Assembly (NCBI GenBank): GCA_021234155.1
Contig: JAJEKV010000059.1
Coordinates: forward strand, 4,090,571-4,154,570
Origin: Isoetes taiwanensis
Lineage: Eukaryota > Streptophyta > Lycopodiopsida > Isoetales > Isoetaceae
Length of the DNA stretch: 64,000 nucleotides
Direction: 5' to 3'
Below, one piece after another: positions 35,449 to 47,741 of this stretch (position 1 is its first letter; every line of letters starts with the position of its first letter). The position numbers and the translations under genes were made by a program. Under the pieces are notes generated by a model. It was not told the DNA's origin. It saw only the letters and a program-made list of their open reading frames with translations, and did not search any database.

Positions 35449-35612
35449 AAGCATTCATTTCCTTAACGCTTTCCTTAACGTTTTGCATCGTATATCGTTT
35501 CTGCTTTGCATCGATCTTCTAACTAGTACCATTATAACACGCCAAATTTTCTGTTTGGAGCTCTTTTTCTGCGAAGTTTTGTCCGTTTTGAGTTTCTTTC
35601 TTACACTTACAG
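35449..35612 (+). other. Probable 5' UTR intron of the ketosphinganine reductase gene
   Basis: GTAAGC at 35449 and a pyrimidine-rich ...TTACACTTACAG ending at 35612 would splice out the region between an upstream leader and the exon that carries the start codon. Without splicing, the frame stays open from 35318, but those residues look like nothing in the family. Confidence 0.5.
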
Positions 35613-35629
35613 GCTACAGCACTACGGCA

Positions 35630-37099
35630 ATGATAATCCTGGTAGTATGTTTAATTCTGGTCGTATTGTCTGTTCTTGCTGGTTTTCTTGCGCCGAAGAA
35701 ACCACGGTTTAACTCTTTTGCTGCAAAGCATGTCTTTATAACCGGGGGTTCTAGTGGCATCGGATTGGCCATAGCCGAAAATGCCCTGCTTGAGGGATCT
35801 TATGTTACTTTGTGCGCAAGAAATGAGGCAAAACTGGAAAAAGCCGTGAAAGAGCTCTACATCCGGACGCAGTGCGGCAAAGGACGGATCAATTACTTGG
35901 TAATATATATCATACTTATATGATCAATGCAGGAACTTCTAATGTGTTAAATTGGGGAAGCATGAGGGATGCAAGGAATACAGTAACATAACATACCATG
36001 AAGGTTTAGTTACAGATTTTAGTGTTTTTTCTCAGGAGATGGATGATTCATAAGTAACAAAATAATGTAACATATATGAGAAAGGATCACTAACAAGGGA
36101 TTTACCCTGTGTAGTTGGCAGATGTGGCTGATAGCAATGCCATAAGTTTGGCTGTGAATAGCGCATTTGAATGGAGACCAATAGACGTACTGGTTTGCAA
36201 CGCTGGAAAAGCTCATGCAGGGTATATAGACGAAGTTCCACTCAAGGATCTAGAGGCGGTGTTGCAAACTAACGTTTTTGACACCCTTTACACCGTACAT
36301 GCTGGCCTACCACTTATGAAGAATTGTAGGCCTGACCACACCCTGTCCATTGTTATCATAGGCTCCTGCGCATCACTGGTAAGCTTTTCTTCTTCCTAGT
36401 CCAGTACTTCATTTAATGAATCGTATTCTTCTCTTCAGTCTCTCGTATATGCCCATTTTAAATGTTTCGATAATTGGCTCTTTTCACCAGTATCTTCTCC
36501 ATGGTAATGCTGCATATACTTCTTCCAAGTATGCGCTTCGAGGATTGGCAGAGTGTCTACAACTAGAATTGGTCCCTTACAACATTCAAGTTAATCTTGT
36601 TTTACCAGGCTTTGTAGAGACTCCTATGCTCGATGATGGTAAGTAGATCAAAACAATGAACTCACTTCAACCATTATGTCTATGTTGAGTTTTAAGTCTG
36701 ACAAGTCTTTACGGGTCTTTATAATGTCTATAACAGCTAATACTTCAATGGGGTGTTGCAGTTGAGATTGACAAGGACTTCGATAATTTATTAGAGAGAA
36801 TTGACCTCTATAAACGCTCCAAAGCATGTTCTCCCAAAACCATTGCAAAAATAACTCTGGATGGTATCAAGAATGGCAAGTTTTTAGTGACAACCAAAGA
36901 GCTTGTGCCTCTAGTGGCCCTGGTTGCAGCTGGAAGAGGCTTCACTCCATCTACATCTCTTGTAGCCACAGTAATTGAGACATTTATTTTTCCCTTTGTG
37001 AGGCTCGCAAGTTGGATCCACGCTTTCATAGCTCGAAGGCTGATTATGAAGTATCATATGAAACGAGAAGCCCTGTATCTGGCAAAATGCCCATCTTAA
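35630..37099 (+). CDS. 3-ketodihydrosphingosine reductase (TSC10/KDSR-like)
   Basis: An NADPH-dependent short-chain reductase for the second step of sphingolipid synthesis at the ER. Four exons, all GT-AG: 35630-35899, 36115-36378, 36491-36638 and 36762-37099, giving about 339 residues, close to the usual 320-340. Residues 2-20 form a membrane segment (IILVVCLILVVLSVLAGFLA). The cofactor motif TGGSSGIG is at 38-45 and NAG at 119-121. Catalytic Ser is about 174 (IGSCAS), and Tyr187/Lys191 lie in YTSSK. PGFVETPM follows, and a hydrophobic C-terminal region (LVATVIETFIFPFVRLASWI) matches the family. I chose the ATG at 35630: it directly precedes the membrane segment and lies just after a good acceptor (…cttacag, 35612). 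An upstream ATG at 35318 is probably in a 5' UTR exon. No damage is seen. Confidence 0.9.
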
Positions 37100-39000
37100 G
37101 CCCTTCTCCTTAAAAAGGTTGTTGGGACGTCGAATCATGTGGTCCTAGGTATATATGATATGGTTCGTGGAGCTGTCACCTCGTAGTGCCCGAGGAGCAT
37201 AAGGATACACTAGTCCAAGATTGTTGTCCCATATCATTATTATTTCATTGTTCATTAACTTCTTCCTTGAATTTATTCTCATTGTAAGGAAAAAGGGGCT
37301 TCGTAGCTACCCCTCCTTTTTAAACTTGTTCACGAGGGTGTCTGTCTGCTATAGGGCTTTAGGGCTTTGTAAAAGTTTAAAATGAAAATTCTTTATCCTT
37401 TAAAAAAAAAAGGGGAGAATTTGTAAGAATAAAGCAGATGGTAAACTTTCTTTAAGCAATTTTATTACTAGAGTCTGGGATGTATGACATGTGCATTTGT
37501 AACATTATGGGGGAGGAAATTTCCATTTCCTTCGCTTACATGCCCAGATTAAAACTTGTAATATTCTTCTCTTCTCTGCCATGTTAAAGAGATGGGCAAT
37601 ATTTTCTTGAATTTGTAGTCATTGTTAATGCCAAGAGACATGAAATTTTTGTCTCCCCTTAACTTTACATTGGAAAATGTGCCAAAAAAAGCAATTTCAT
37701 CTGGATTGGACACGCTCGCTCCATGAGTTTGTCAGGCTTTTACTGTACGTAAAAGTGCCTCCTGCGGCACATTATCCCTAACGAAGGGTGGCCAAAAACA
37801 CCTTGTGAGAAAAAACAAAAACTAGCAGCAGGGTAGGCTTGAGGCAGAGGGTCAGGTGAGGTTCATTTTTGGAAGTTAATATAACCCCCAGTATATTCTT
37901 TACTTATAGGAGAAAATTTTTATCCTTTCCCAGAAGGAAGATATTATGTACCATATTGATGTGCAGACGGGGAAACCGCTATGCGCGATGTAATGTTAGT
38001 CGGTAGCTGGCTTGCAGTTGATGGTTGTGAGGCAGGCCATCGGGCATCTTCTTGGCCTCGCTAACACTATGGTACTTAATCTTCTTTCCATTACATATTC
38101 AGGAAATGGAATCTGCTTTGTGTTAACTGCATGTTTAGATCAAGTAAATTCTATTCAAGCATTTAGACCATTTAATGCCAACGCTTTAGCGATTCATCAA
38201 ATCGCAGAGGACCAAGATCTACTTCAAAAGGTTTCAGGTCAAATACAAATGTAGAAGAGGTGCGTGCTCTTGAAAAAAAAAGGCTCTTTTATCTATTAGG
38301 AAATGATTCCATAATATTTGCTGTAAGATGGAAAAAGGATTACCGAACCAAAATTCGTCTTACTAATAAAAGATAAGAATAAGTACAAACCTTCCAAGTA
38401 TTGGTTTTTTGTGAGATTCTTATCCTTTGAAACATATCATATGTAGACTTTGAAACTTCCATTATGCACTTGAAGCATTTATGCATATGTCTTCGACATT
38501 GTTCCGCATAATTCTCTAACCAAGCAAATCAAGATATCATAGTCAGGAAATCCGTTGAAGCATCAAAAGAAAATGGCAGCATTGGGGTCATCTGCCGGAC
38601 ACTGCATTGACAATCTCAACGATGCATTAACAAAAGAAGAACATCACCAGGTGAGTTTTTAGTTATGCCCGATATGTTTTCCTTTCTTTGAGTGAAGATA
38701 TTATCAGCTTCTATCCTTAACCCTATCAGTGCCTATCAATTTGATGTAGACTTCAACAAAAGTCCCGTTAGTAGCAGGGATAGATTCCTTACGTATGAAA
38801 CTCAAATTTTCAACGTATAAAGTTAAAAAATACATATTTTTAATGTTAAAAATGTATATTCTGTATTTTTTACTCACTGGGTTGGGATTTTTTTTATATA
38901 TATATATATTTTTTTTTTTTGTTTTGAGCACACTAAAACGCATACCCGAACTTTAGTTCACATACGCTAATAGTGGGGTCCGTGTACGCAAATGCAAAAA
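37100..39000. other. 3' flank of the reductase and intergenic DNA
   Basis: The 3' UTR is probably up to about 37420 (a poly-A-rich stretch at 37400-37412). The rest shows no supported gene. Simple sequence: TA/T runs at 38890-38920 and poly-G at 39009-39025. Confidence 0.45.
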
Positions 39001-39120
39001 AAAGAGGAAGGAGGGGGGGGGGGGGCAAACTTTATAAAGCACAATTTCATTATTTTTGTACAAAACCTGAATTTATGGACCATTTTTTGGATTCATACTT
39101 CAATAACAATTTTTTCCACA

Positions 39121-42100
39121 CTAATAAGCATCACCAGCGAGGGCTGCATATGCTTCAGCAACGGGCTTCTTCCTGTTCGATGGAGACCAAGCAAAGTCGA
39201 TTGTCTTCAACTCAATGCGATCACTAGCAGTGGTTGGCCTCCATCTTTTCTTCCAACAGTTTACATAATTGGCTGGGTACACTTGGTTCCTTACGGGGAC
39301 AGGCTCCCACCAAGTGATCTGTACTGCCTCAAAATTCAACTTCTTATCATCCATCTGGGGCTCCTCCGTGGCGTATCCTACCCATGTGGGACACAAGACG
39401 TCATCAGGACGTGCCATAATGAACATACCTTTCTTCACATCCTTGAATGGATTGAATTCTGGTATGGGTTTATCCTTCAATGGTCCCACGTATGGAGGAG
39501 CGATGCTTGCAATTGGCTCCGCTACTGCAACTATTTCTGGAAGTGAGCTCGTTCTTGCCTGGTGCATGGCCAAAAGTCGTCGTAAGTGCCTTCCGGGCAC
39601 GAGATCTTCCCTAGCTCCTATAAAAGACCGATCCAATACTCAATGGTAGCCGTGAATTGTGCGGAATAGTTGGCTGTTTCCGGGGTGCCTTTCTTGCTTG
39701 TGGAGATTGCAACCCAATGAAAGATGTGCTTGTGGATGCTGTTTCACAGCTGGCCAAGGTCTTTTACTGTTGCCTTTGGTTTAAGCAGCTTGGGTGTTCC
39801 AACAGGCATTATGGGCTTCCCGTCTACCCCTTCCTTCCACATTTTTATACCGCCTGTAGGCAGCCAATCCAAGAAGCACGGACGAGTTTTGTAATACATG
39901 ACAGGCCACTCTCCATTCATTGCAAATTTGAATGTCAGGGGGGTGGTGTGGCCAGTCAATCTATCATCGCCGTCGGATATGTACCCTTCTATAAACCCCT
40001 TCCAATCTGGCACTTTATCAACAATGTATGGTACAGGTGCATTCAGATTGCATGTGTGGAACTCAGATAATAATTCGGGCATGGTCAGCACTTCGGCCTT
40101 CTTCAGAGTGGAGGAGAATTTGCCAAACAAAGCATCAATGTCTTCGTGTGTATGTCCAGGCATCATGAAACCCAACTCTATCTCCTCGAACACACCAAGA
40201 TATACTAGGTATGAAAGATACGAGAATACATACCTGTTTTTGTTTTGACCCGAAGCATTGTCCAGTTGCAGCAACAGTGTTCGGGGGAGGGGCTTGAAAG
40301 AAGGTCCTTCTGGTCTAGGCAAGCTTGCAGGGATGTTGCTATTGGTGAGTGCCAATTTCGATTTGAGTGCCGCATTGTTACGCAAGGAAGTCACCCAAGC
40401 TGGAGCTGATGTTTCCGGCATTGTAAGATGGCCTCCTGGATACTCATGAACCATCTCCAGCCTTCTCAAGATGCAATTCAAAGAACCCACATAGAAGTTC
40501 GAGTCATCTGGCCATAGATCCAAAGCAAAGTTTCCATAGCTTCCCCACCCATGACCATGAGTGAGAGCACCCGTCAATGATGTTTTGAGTTTATCCAGTC
40601 TCCAAAGTGACTTCACCGATTGCTGCAATTTTGGAATCATTGTCTTTGCCTAGTCCATCTTATCATGAATTATACAAACATAGTTTTTGGGATACCTATG
40701 GGACAATAATCTCCACGACCAATACTGGATACGACAGGAGGCTTGCTCCAATCTGTGTGCTCTTCTCTGGTCATGCAATATCCTCCTTTCTACCTCATCC
40801 TTTGTCTTCAACAGCTTCGTACGAATGACCTCACATGTATCACATTTAGAGAACGGATTTTTTTTTGCGATACTGACATCCCTAAAGCTCCTTTTACAAG
40901 TTCTATGAAACCCCACTGGCAAGACTTTCTTGCCTGTCAGTGCCATAACTTCTACATTCACCTCTTCTAGGATGCTTGTTTTCGTAAACATTGCAGGCAA
41001 CTTCTTAATGTTTTCCCGGATGCCATCTTCATTCCTCCGACTACGGTGAGGCAAGGATTCGCAATTCTCCCTTACGAATATGGAGAAAACTGCCTCGGAT
41101 GCTAAGGTGGATGCACGAGGCTTCAAACTACCACAGTTCCCGTGCTCTGCTTTGCGAGCACCCTCCATGTATTGTGCTTTCCATTTCAGATACCCTGACT
41201 TTGAGATTCCCAACCCAAGGTACCAGGCTCTCTCACAGACTAGCCTGCTATGCAACACTAGACATTCCACTCGATAGCCTTTCATGTTGTTCCCAAGCAT
41301 GTCATACACAAATGTCACCCTGTCGCTAGACTTTATTGCATAGAACTCCTTGCGCATGTTGATGACCTGATTATGTGAGAACTTTGCACAACACCTGTGT
41401 TTGCAACACAACGTCGTTCAATATTTCAAAATAGCCTCCCTAGGGCTAAGGCGTTCAATCTTAGGCTGTCTCAAGAACCGCCTACGCTGAGGGAGTGGAA
41501 AGTGTACTTGCGCCTCTCGAAATTTGGATGCTTCTCAATAACAGAGCTAACTTGACTTGACAGAGTATCTGCTTGCTCGGTTGGCTTTGCAGTCAAGATC
41601 ACAGAAACCTTTACACCATCCAATGTAACATATTCATTACTCCACCTAACAAGCATACTTGCTTTTGGTACCTGTAAACAAGCCTGACAGCGGAAATTCA
41701 CTTCAGCAGGAATCGGGTAACCCTCAACAATTGTCACTCCAATGCATTTCAACCCTAAGAACTGGTCGCATACTGTATCATCTGGGCCTGTAAAGGATAT
41801 GAACCCTTGTCCCGCAGGAATGGAGGCGCAAGAGTGCCATATTTCACAGTCCTTCTCCAGTAAAGTGTATCTGGTCTGGGGGATAGGTTCCATAGTAGAT
41901 TCCACTCTCTGTTTTTTGGAGGTGGACCCGACATTCTCTATATTGGATTCACAGACGTCTTCCTCTCTCCAAAAAATGAAGGATCCTTTGGCTTCTCCTA
42001 TAGTTTTACGCATCCGGAGTGGGCCATGGGAGGGCGTGACACTCCTCAAAAACCTCTTGAACACCAACAGCAGCGGCTCCAACGGGGATGGTTCTGAAAT

Positions 42101-42247
42101 GGCACTGGTTAGAGTATCCAGCAAATCCTTTGGCAATGGGACGACCATCCTTAGAGATGTACACTTCTTGCGAGCGTAGGAGAGAACATGGGGCCAAGTT
42201 ATTGAGAGCAGGCGCTCAAGAATGAAGGCTTCAAAAGCAGAAAGCAA
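39121..42247 (-). pseudogene. Element B: transposase-like protein with GHTHEDID motif (DUF7869-type)
   Basis: Exon-like block 41471-42247 (258 codons) is an N-terminal region of unknown fold with a CxxC (FRCQAC). Then 41411-40653 starts with the Cys block CCKHRCCAKFSHNQV and VCERAWYLGLGISKSGY. It runs to IIHDKMD, hits a TAG at 40650-40652, and continues in the same frame (AKTMIPKL; 39744-40640) with GHGWGSYGNFALD, LLQLDNASGQNKNRYVFSYL (about 40232-40262) and MMPGHTHEDIDALFGKFSS (about 40133-40160). The C-terminal 39121-39636 (WVGYATEE, ITWWEPVPV, YVNCWKKRW) needs a frame change near 39700. One nonsense codon and one shift make it a recent pseudogene. The motif order equals that of the element A gene. 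Likely a transposase; the catalytic residues are not established by me. Confidence 0.7.
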
Positions 42248-42794
42248 TAAACATAAATGGGAGGAATTCGAGATCCGAATTTGAATTACTCAGCAAATTC
42301 AAATTCAGAATTCAAATTCTCCCCCCATTTATATGCATTTAATAGAGGGCAAACTTTATTAATGTTATTTGGGACACGTGCGCGATGTCATTATATCTAG
42401 CGCACGTGTGTATATTCAGATTTTTTGGAATTTCAAATTTGAATTGTGAACCCTCAGCCATCAGCCCCCCTTTATTACTTTCAAATACGGCTTGCCATGT
42501 GGCACCCACATATTGGTGGACGCGGGATTGCCAGGTGGCGTCCAGGATTCCGTTCATTACGGTGCCTGCCCATTATTTATGGACTACAACGGTCCATTAT
42601 AACCGGAATTCGACACTTGTCCTCAGCCGGTGCAACCTCGGTGCATGCCTCGCTTATAAGTATAGTTTTTTCTGGATAGCCGCATTTTCAACAGTCCAAA
42701 GTTTCGCTTCGAAACAAAAGCTAACCGTTGTCACGGATCTTAGGACAAAGCCCATCCACATCTTGGCGACCGCACCGCTTTCTCGTATTGCTTG
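42248..42794. promoter_or_regulatory. Bidirectional promoter of element B
   Basis: 547 bp lies between the divergent start codons. Toward the minus gene, ATATAAAT lies at about 42329-42336, some 85 bp from the ATG at 42247. Toward the plus gene, TATAAGTATAG lies at about 42654-42664, some 135 bp before the ATG at 42795. The middle contains inverted and direct AATTTGAATTC repeats near 42275-42320 and 42425-42440. The paired TATA boxes support a real divergent transcription unit. Confidence 0.5.
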
Positions 42795-43085
42795 ATGGAA
42801 AGTCGTCCCACTAAAGGAGGCAAAGGTAATGCTTGCATCACTGCCGAGTTGCTGTCACTGTTTATTTATTTTTTAATAATGCTTCCCAAGACAACATGGC
42901 ATCTATTCTATCTTCCATCTATTCCCCCATTTGCTTTAAAAGAAGCTTGCTCCTCTTCATTCCGATTAAATCACGGTTTCTTGCAATAATCAACTGTTTT
43001 TCCTTCTAATCCCTCTCTATTCTATCCTCTAACTATCCCCCAGTTCCTCTAGAAGAAGATTTCACCTAATTCTTGTGCTCTGAAC

Positions 43086-43762
43086 AGGTCATGTGCTTGA
43101 TAGTCGAACCCTAAACTTGCTTCCCTCAGTAAAATGGGTGCCCACCCTATTTTTCTGTTAATCACAGCTTTCAACAGGTTATGTGCTTGATAGTCGAACC
43201 ACCTAACCTTGCTTCCCTCAGTAAAATGGGCGCCCGCCCTATTTTTCTGTTAATCACAGCTTTCAGCAGGTAATATGCTTGAAAGTCGAACAACCTAACC
43301 TTCCTTTCTGCTCAGTAAATTGGGTGCCCGCCCTATTTGTCTATTAATCACAGCTCCGAGCAGGTCATGTGCTTAAAAGTCGAACCACCTCACCTTCCTT
43401 CCCGCTCAGTAAATTGGGCGCCCGCCCAATTTCACTGAGGAAATGTCTCTGCGTCAATTGCGAGCACTTAGTAAATTGGGCGTCCGACCGTTGCACCTAG
43501 GAAGTGTGTATGCCTCAAGATCATCCACCGTTATGCTTGTCAGGTTGGTGGCCAGTCCTGGACCTGGCAAATTGGGCGGACGCCCAATTTTAGAAGGACA
43601 TACCTCTCCCTTGGCGCCCCCCTGAACCATTCCACCTTAGTTCAAGATAAGTAAATTGGGCGGGCGCCCAATTTATCTCTGAATTGTATGCCCAATTTTG
43701 GGTATCCAGGATTTCTTGGACATCTTGCGCCCCCTTTGCAAATTGGGCGCCCGGCCAATTTA
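43086..43762. repeat. Intron-1 repeats of element B: ~90-bp tandem units carrying palindrome motif 2
   Basis: Tandem units start at CAGGTcATGTGCTTGA (43086), 43175, 43266 and 43361, spacing 89-95 bp. Each contains an (A)AAT(T/G)GGGCGCCCGCCC core and an ACCTTGCTTCCCTCAGTAAA block. Cleaner motif-2 copies follow at 43411-43432, 43569-43590, 43653-43674 and 43739-43762. Motif 2 is two 10-bp arms, AAATTGGGCG and CGCCCAATTT, around a 2-bp centre. Confidence 0.9.
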
Positions 43763-45485
43763 CTGTAATACTGTCGGTCAACTTGTACTTCATGGTACTT
43801 ATGGTAAGCAGTACTTAATTCTTGTTTGATGCAATGCAGGACTAATGGCAAGGACAAAATAGGCGCCGCATGCGGCTATGGACTGGGATACGCATTTCAT
43901 TCTTTGCCGCGAAAGAGACAGAACAGGATGTGACATTTCAAGGGATTGAAGTAGTTCCAGAAGAAATCACTTCTGTTGCTGACAACACGTGGTGCATTGA
44001 AATTGGAAACGTAAATCCTAAGTCGAGCACAAACCATCTCAAGGATTTATGTTTTATATTTTGCCGCGAGGGGACAAAAAAAGACAAGCAATGCGGGGAT
44101 AACAATTGATATGGGGGTAAACACAGAGGTACCCGCGAGATAGAGGTTTTGTGGAAGACGTATTGGACAAGTGCTTCTGTGCATACATGCTACCCCTTGC
44201 CACTTATGACCCCCAACTCATGTCAGCAAGCATTACCGAAAATCAAAACTCCTGCGCCGCAAAGGGTTGGCAGATGAACTCATACGAGAGCTTGGAAAGA
44301 TCTGGAATTAGAAAGCGTGGAGACGTTATAGACGGCTTCAACATAGTCAGGCAGTGGATTCTTGATCACAAGCAGACTAGGTTGAAGGGCTTGTATACAG
44401 AATATCATGAGAAGGCCCAGCCAAAAGTGTACGATTCGGCCTGGTTGAGGTCTCGATATGGAGTTCCCAAAAAGGGAGAAGCAGAAAAAAGTGTAGAGAA
44501 GTCTAAGAATGTAGCAGTTGAAAAGGGAACTGCTGCAAAGAAGAAGAGATCATCTTTGACAACAAACCCCAGCATTGAGACGCCACTTGTCATGCTTGGA
44601 GGTATGGAAAAGAGAGCAAGATCCTCTGATCCGAGCAATAGTGCTGGAGAATCTTCTGAACATTCTGCTGACCTTCGGTTCAGCAAGAAACAAAGAGCAG
44701 AAGAACAAGCAGGCACCTCCTCTAAGAAACGAAGACGTCCCACTCCGCCTCAGACTTCATCTGAGATAAGCGAAGACAGTGAAATGTCTAGCGATAGTGG
44801 AGAAGGGGGATCATTGCCAATTGTACAGTATACAGCCTCTACTGGGGAGTTAACACAGGAAAGTAGGCGTGAATTATCTCAGAGCGCCATGTTGAACATC
44901 AAGCATAGGGAGAGGATTTATCCACTCGGTATTGGGTTTTTGAAATTGACGTCGACATATTCAAGATGCATCAAGCCCCTGCCAACATGGCTTGCAGGGT
45001 CATCAGTGCAGAACACGTAGATACCCTTTATGAATCTTTCATAACTATGCAAATGCATCCTCCGTGTGCAGGTGTCATTCCATTTGACCCGTCAACAGGG
45101 CATGCTATGAAATGGAAGAGAGCAAGTGATTTGGACAATGCGGAATTCTGGATCGTCAATGGAAATCACACTACAGCCGTTGCTCAAATCCTTGTGAACC
45201 AGGCTTTGGAATGGCCCTCAGAAAGGAAGCATTTAAAAGATTTGATCTTTTTCTTTTACGCCAAGAGAAAGTGTCGTGTACTGGCTGGAAACCTAACTCC
45301 AACGGAATATGTTAAGGTCAGCCAGGAAACAAATGATATCATAGTCAAGACAATCTTCGAGCAGGTCCAGCAACTTCAACAATCGGGGAACTCGTATGGC
45401 AAGCCCAAGAAAGGGGGAAGTGGTCAATCAACGGAAGGCGCTCTCTGTGAGTTGTCTCCCCATTAACCCCTGTCCCATGCAATCC

Positions 45486-45600
45486 AAATCGGGCGCCCGC
45501 CCAATTTCAACCATGCCATTGTTCTTCCAATCTCTTGTAATCTCGGACCTCCAATCGAATGCACATGCATGTTCACTCCAAATAGGGCGCCGCCCAATTT
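45486..45600. repeat. Motif-2 palindromes in intron 2 of element B
   Basis: Two copies, 45486-45507 and 45580-45600, lie between the gtgagt donor at 45447 and the CAG acceptor near 45708. The second has lost one centre base. Confidence 0.85.
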
Positions 45601-46642
45601 CAAACCCTTAATACGGTCCATATTGTAGTTTAGGTCTCCAATTCTTGTGTCATCTCATCTTGTCTTACGGTATCTTTTGTTTGCGGGAATGGGTAGCTAT
45701 CGTGAAAAGCAGCACCAAGAAGAATAAGAGCATCTTGGGACTATGATTACCGTCTATCTTGACGATGAAACTTGGAATATGTGCACTTTTCGTGTCGCTC
45801 AACTTTTACGAGGGACGAAGTGAAGGATGAGAATGGCGATAGAATTGAAGTCAAAGATCGTCTAAGGATGTTCACAAACAATTCTTGTCGGCCACTGAAG
45901 TCTATGCACCCCATGGACTTGTAGAGATTAATGAGGGAGATCATGACAGGCACCACGTTCTTCAAGGCCACGAAGGCTTATAAAGGAAGGCGTGTCATGA
46001 AGACAAGAGCGCAATAATTAAGGAAAATTGGCATTAACAAAGTTTAAAATGAAACGCACTTATTTGCTGCAAACGCACTTCAAAAGGAATCTTTGAAAGA
46101 TTCCCTAAAATTCCCTTAAAAAATGCCCTTTTCTTGGTATATTTGTGACAAGTGTGACAATTTGAATATTTTAGGCACCATTTTTGGAGGGGAATTTGAA
46201 CTCAGCTTCCATTCAAAATTGTTTGGTACCATTTTTTGACCCCCTAGTTTGGTTTGAGAAATAGTAATATTTTTAAGGACAAAACAAAATAGACATTGAA
46301 AAAAAAACAGCAAAGCCTAAGAGTGCCCAAAAACGTATTTAGTTCAAAGTTTATAAATTCACTACAAAATTATGAACAAAATTGCAAAAAATGCAACACA
46401 TTTTGATATTGCCTCAATGAAGCAAATATTGTCACCTTAAAGTATGCCTCACACGTGAGGTGAAGTCGAAGATGCTTGCGCTTTGCTTTATACACTTGCT
46501 CTTATTTGCTCCTCCAAATTTTGCTATAGACTTACGTATACCGCTTGATGGCTTACGTATGTATCCAATCACGGACTTTTTTAAACTTTGTAATTTATTT
46601 GTTCTCTGTAGTCTTTAGTTTCTTCCAAATAAATTTCAAGAT

Positions 46643-47016
46643 GGTATAAATTTATACCTTAATAGATAGTAATATGTGGACATAGTATGCTAGAGAGTTC
46701 ATGACGGTATAAATTTATACTTAAAGAAGACTTGAGCGGTATAGATTTATACAACAAAAGAACTCGGCGGTATAAATTTATACAAAAAAAGGACTCGGCC
46801 CGGTATAAATTTATACCATAAAGAGGAAAGCGGTATAAATTTATACCAAGAAGAGTTTTCTGTGTATAAATTTATACTAAAGATATATATATATGTATAT
46901 TATATAAATATATAATACATATATAACATATATATTTACATATATATATCAGAAAAAAGAGAGTCTTGCGGTATAAATCTATACCATGAGACTTCTATGT
47001 ATAAATTTATACCGCT
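46643..47016. repeat. Palindrome motif 3 array: GGTATAAATTTATACC
   Basis: Units lie at 46643-46658, 46706-46720, 46738-46752, 46769-46783, 46802-46817, 46831-46846, 46862-46877, 46970-46986 and 47000-47016, about 30 bp apart in the dense part, and one further at 47776-47790. Three are perfect 16-bp palindromes. They alternate with (TA)n-rich DNA at 46885-46950 and 47030-47120. All copies lie inside the nested transposon. Confidence 0.9.
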
Positions 47017-47426
47017 TTTTGTTTTTATATATACAAATATGTGAACATATATATATATTGAATATATATATATATATATTAACATGTATAAGATGTATAT
47101 AGATATATATATACATAAAATATGTAGTCCAGAGTATAAGTTTATATTGTGCAAAATCTTGTGGGGTCTTTCTTGCTCCCAAAGGTTTTTGCAACTTAAT
47201 CTTGTTGAAATAACACACTCAAGGGATAATTTTATGCGATTTTTCTTAGTTTTTTAGTTCAAAAAGTTCTAAAATAGTTCTAAATTCTCTCGACCTTGTA
47301 ATGCAATGTTAGAGCATAAATTAGTCGAATCCCGTTGTTATTTTTTTTTTTTTTTTCTACACACATGCTAACTTCACTTTAGGCAGCTCAAAACCGCTTC
47401 TAAAGGCAAAAGGACCCCAAAATGTT

Positions 47427-47741
47427 ATGGAGACACATGTGTTCAACGAGAAGGAAAACTTCGTGAGTTTGTCCATAGGGGTGCGAGGGAGTAGCAACCC
47501 CTCAAAAGTTTACCTATTTCTTTGCAAAATGGACAAAAAAAAAAAGCAAGATAGACAAATACTTCTCTGTGGAGAAATGTGCGGTGTGGCCGCTACTGAG
47601 ATGATGGAATTGTCTTTGAAGACTCTCAACATTGACAAGGAGCTTGACTATCTTCTCAACATCACTATATTGTGGATTGGTATTGTGCAAGCCCAAAGAC
47701 ATGATGAATACATCTCGAGAACAACAAAGAAGGCCATGTAA
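47427..47741 (+). CDS. Small ORF of the nested transposon, unknown function
   Basis: 104 codons open from METHVFNEKENFVSLS. It contains a Lys-rich turn (KMDKKKKQDRQ) and a helical C-terminal part (LSLKTLNIDKELDYLLNITI). I do not recognise it. It is the longest open frame in the element and is bracketed by motif-3 palindromes. It could be chance or one exon of a small gene: GT and AG sites exist nearby, but none is decisive. Confidence 0.3.
   Translation: METHVFNEKENFVSLSIGVRGSSNPSKVYLFLCKMDKKKKQDRQILLCGEMCGVAATEMMELSLKTLNIDKELDYLLNITILWIGIVQAQRHDEYISRTTKKAM

Noticed and set aside
35318-35629. N-terminal extension of the ketosphinganine reductase from an upstream in-frame ATG
   Set aside because: It would place about 104 non-conserved residues before the membrane segment, and a donor/acceptor pair at 35449/35612 removes most of it.
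46936-47218. Ile/Tyr-rich ORFs in the AT-rich part of the nested transposon
   Set aside because: Products of (TA)n sequence without codon structure.
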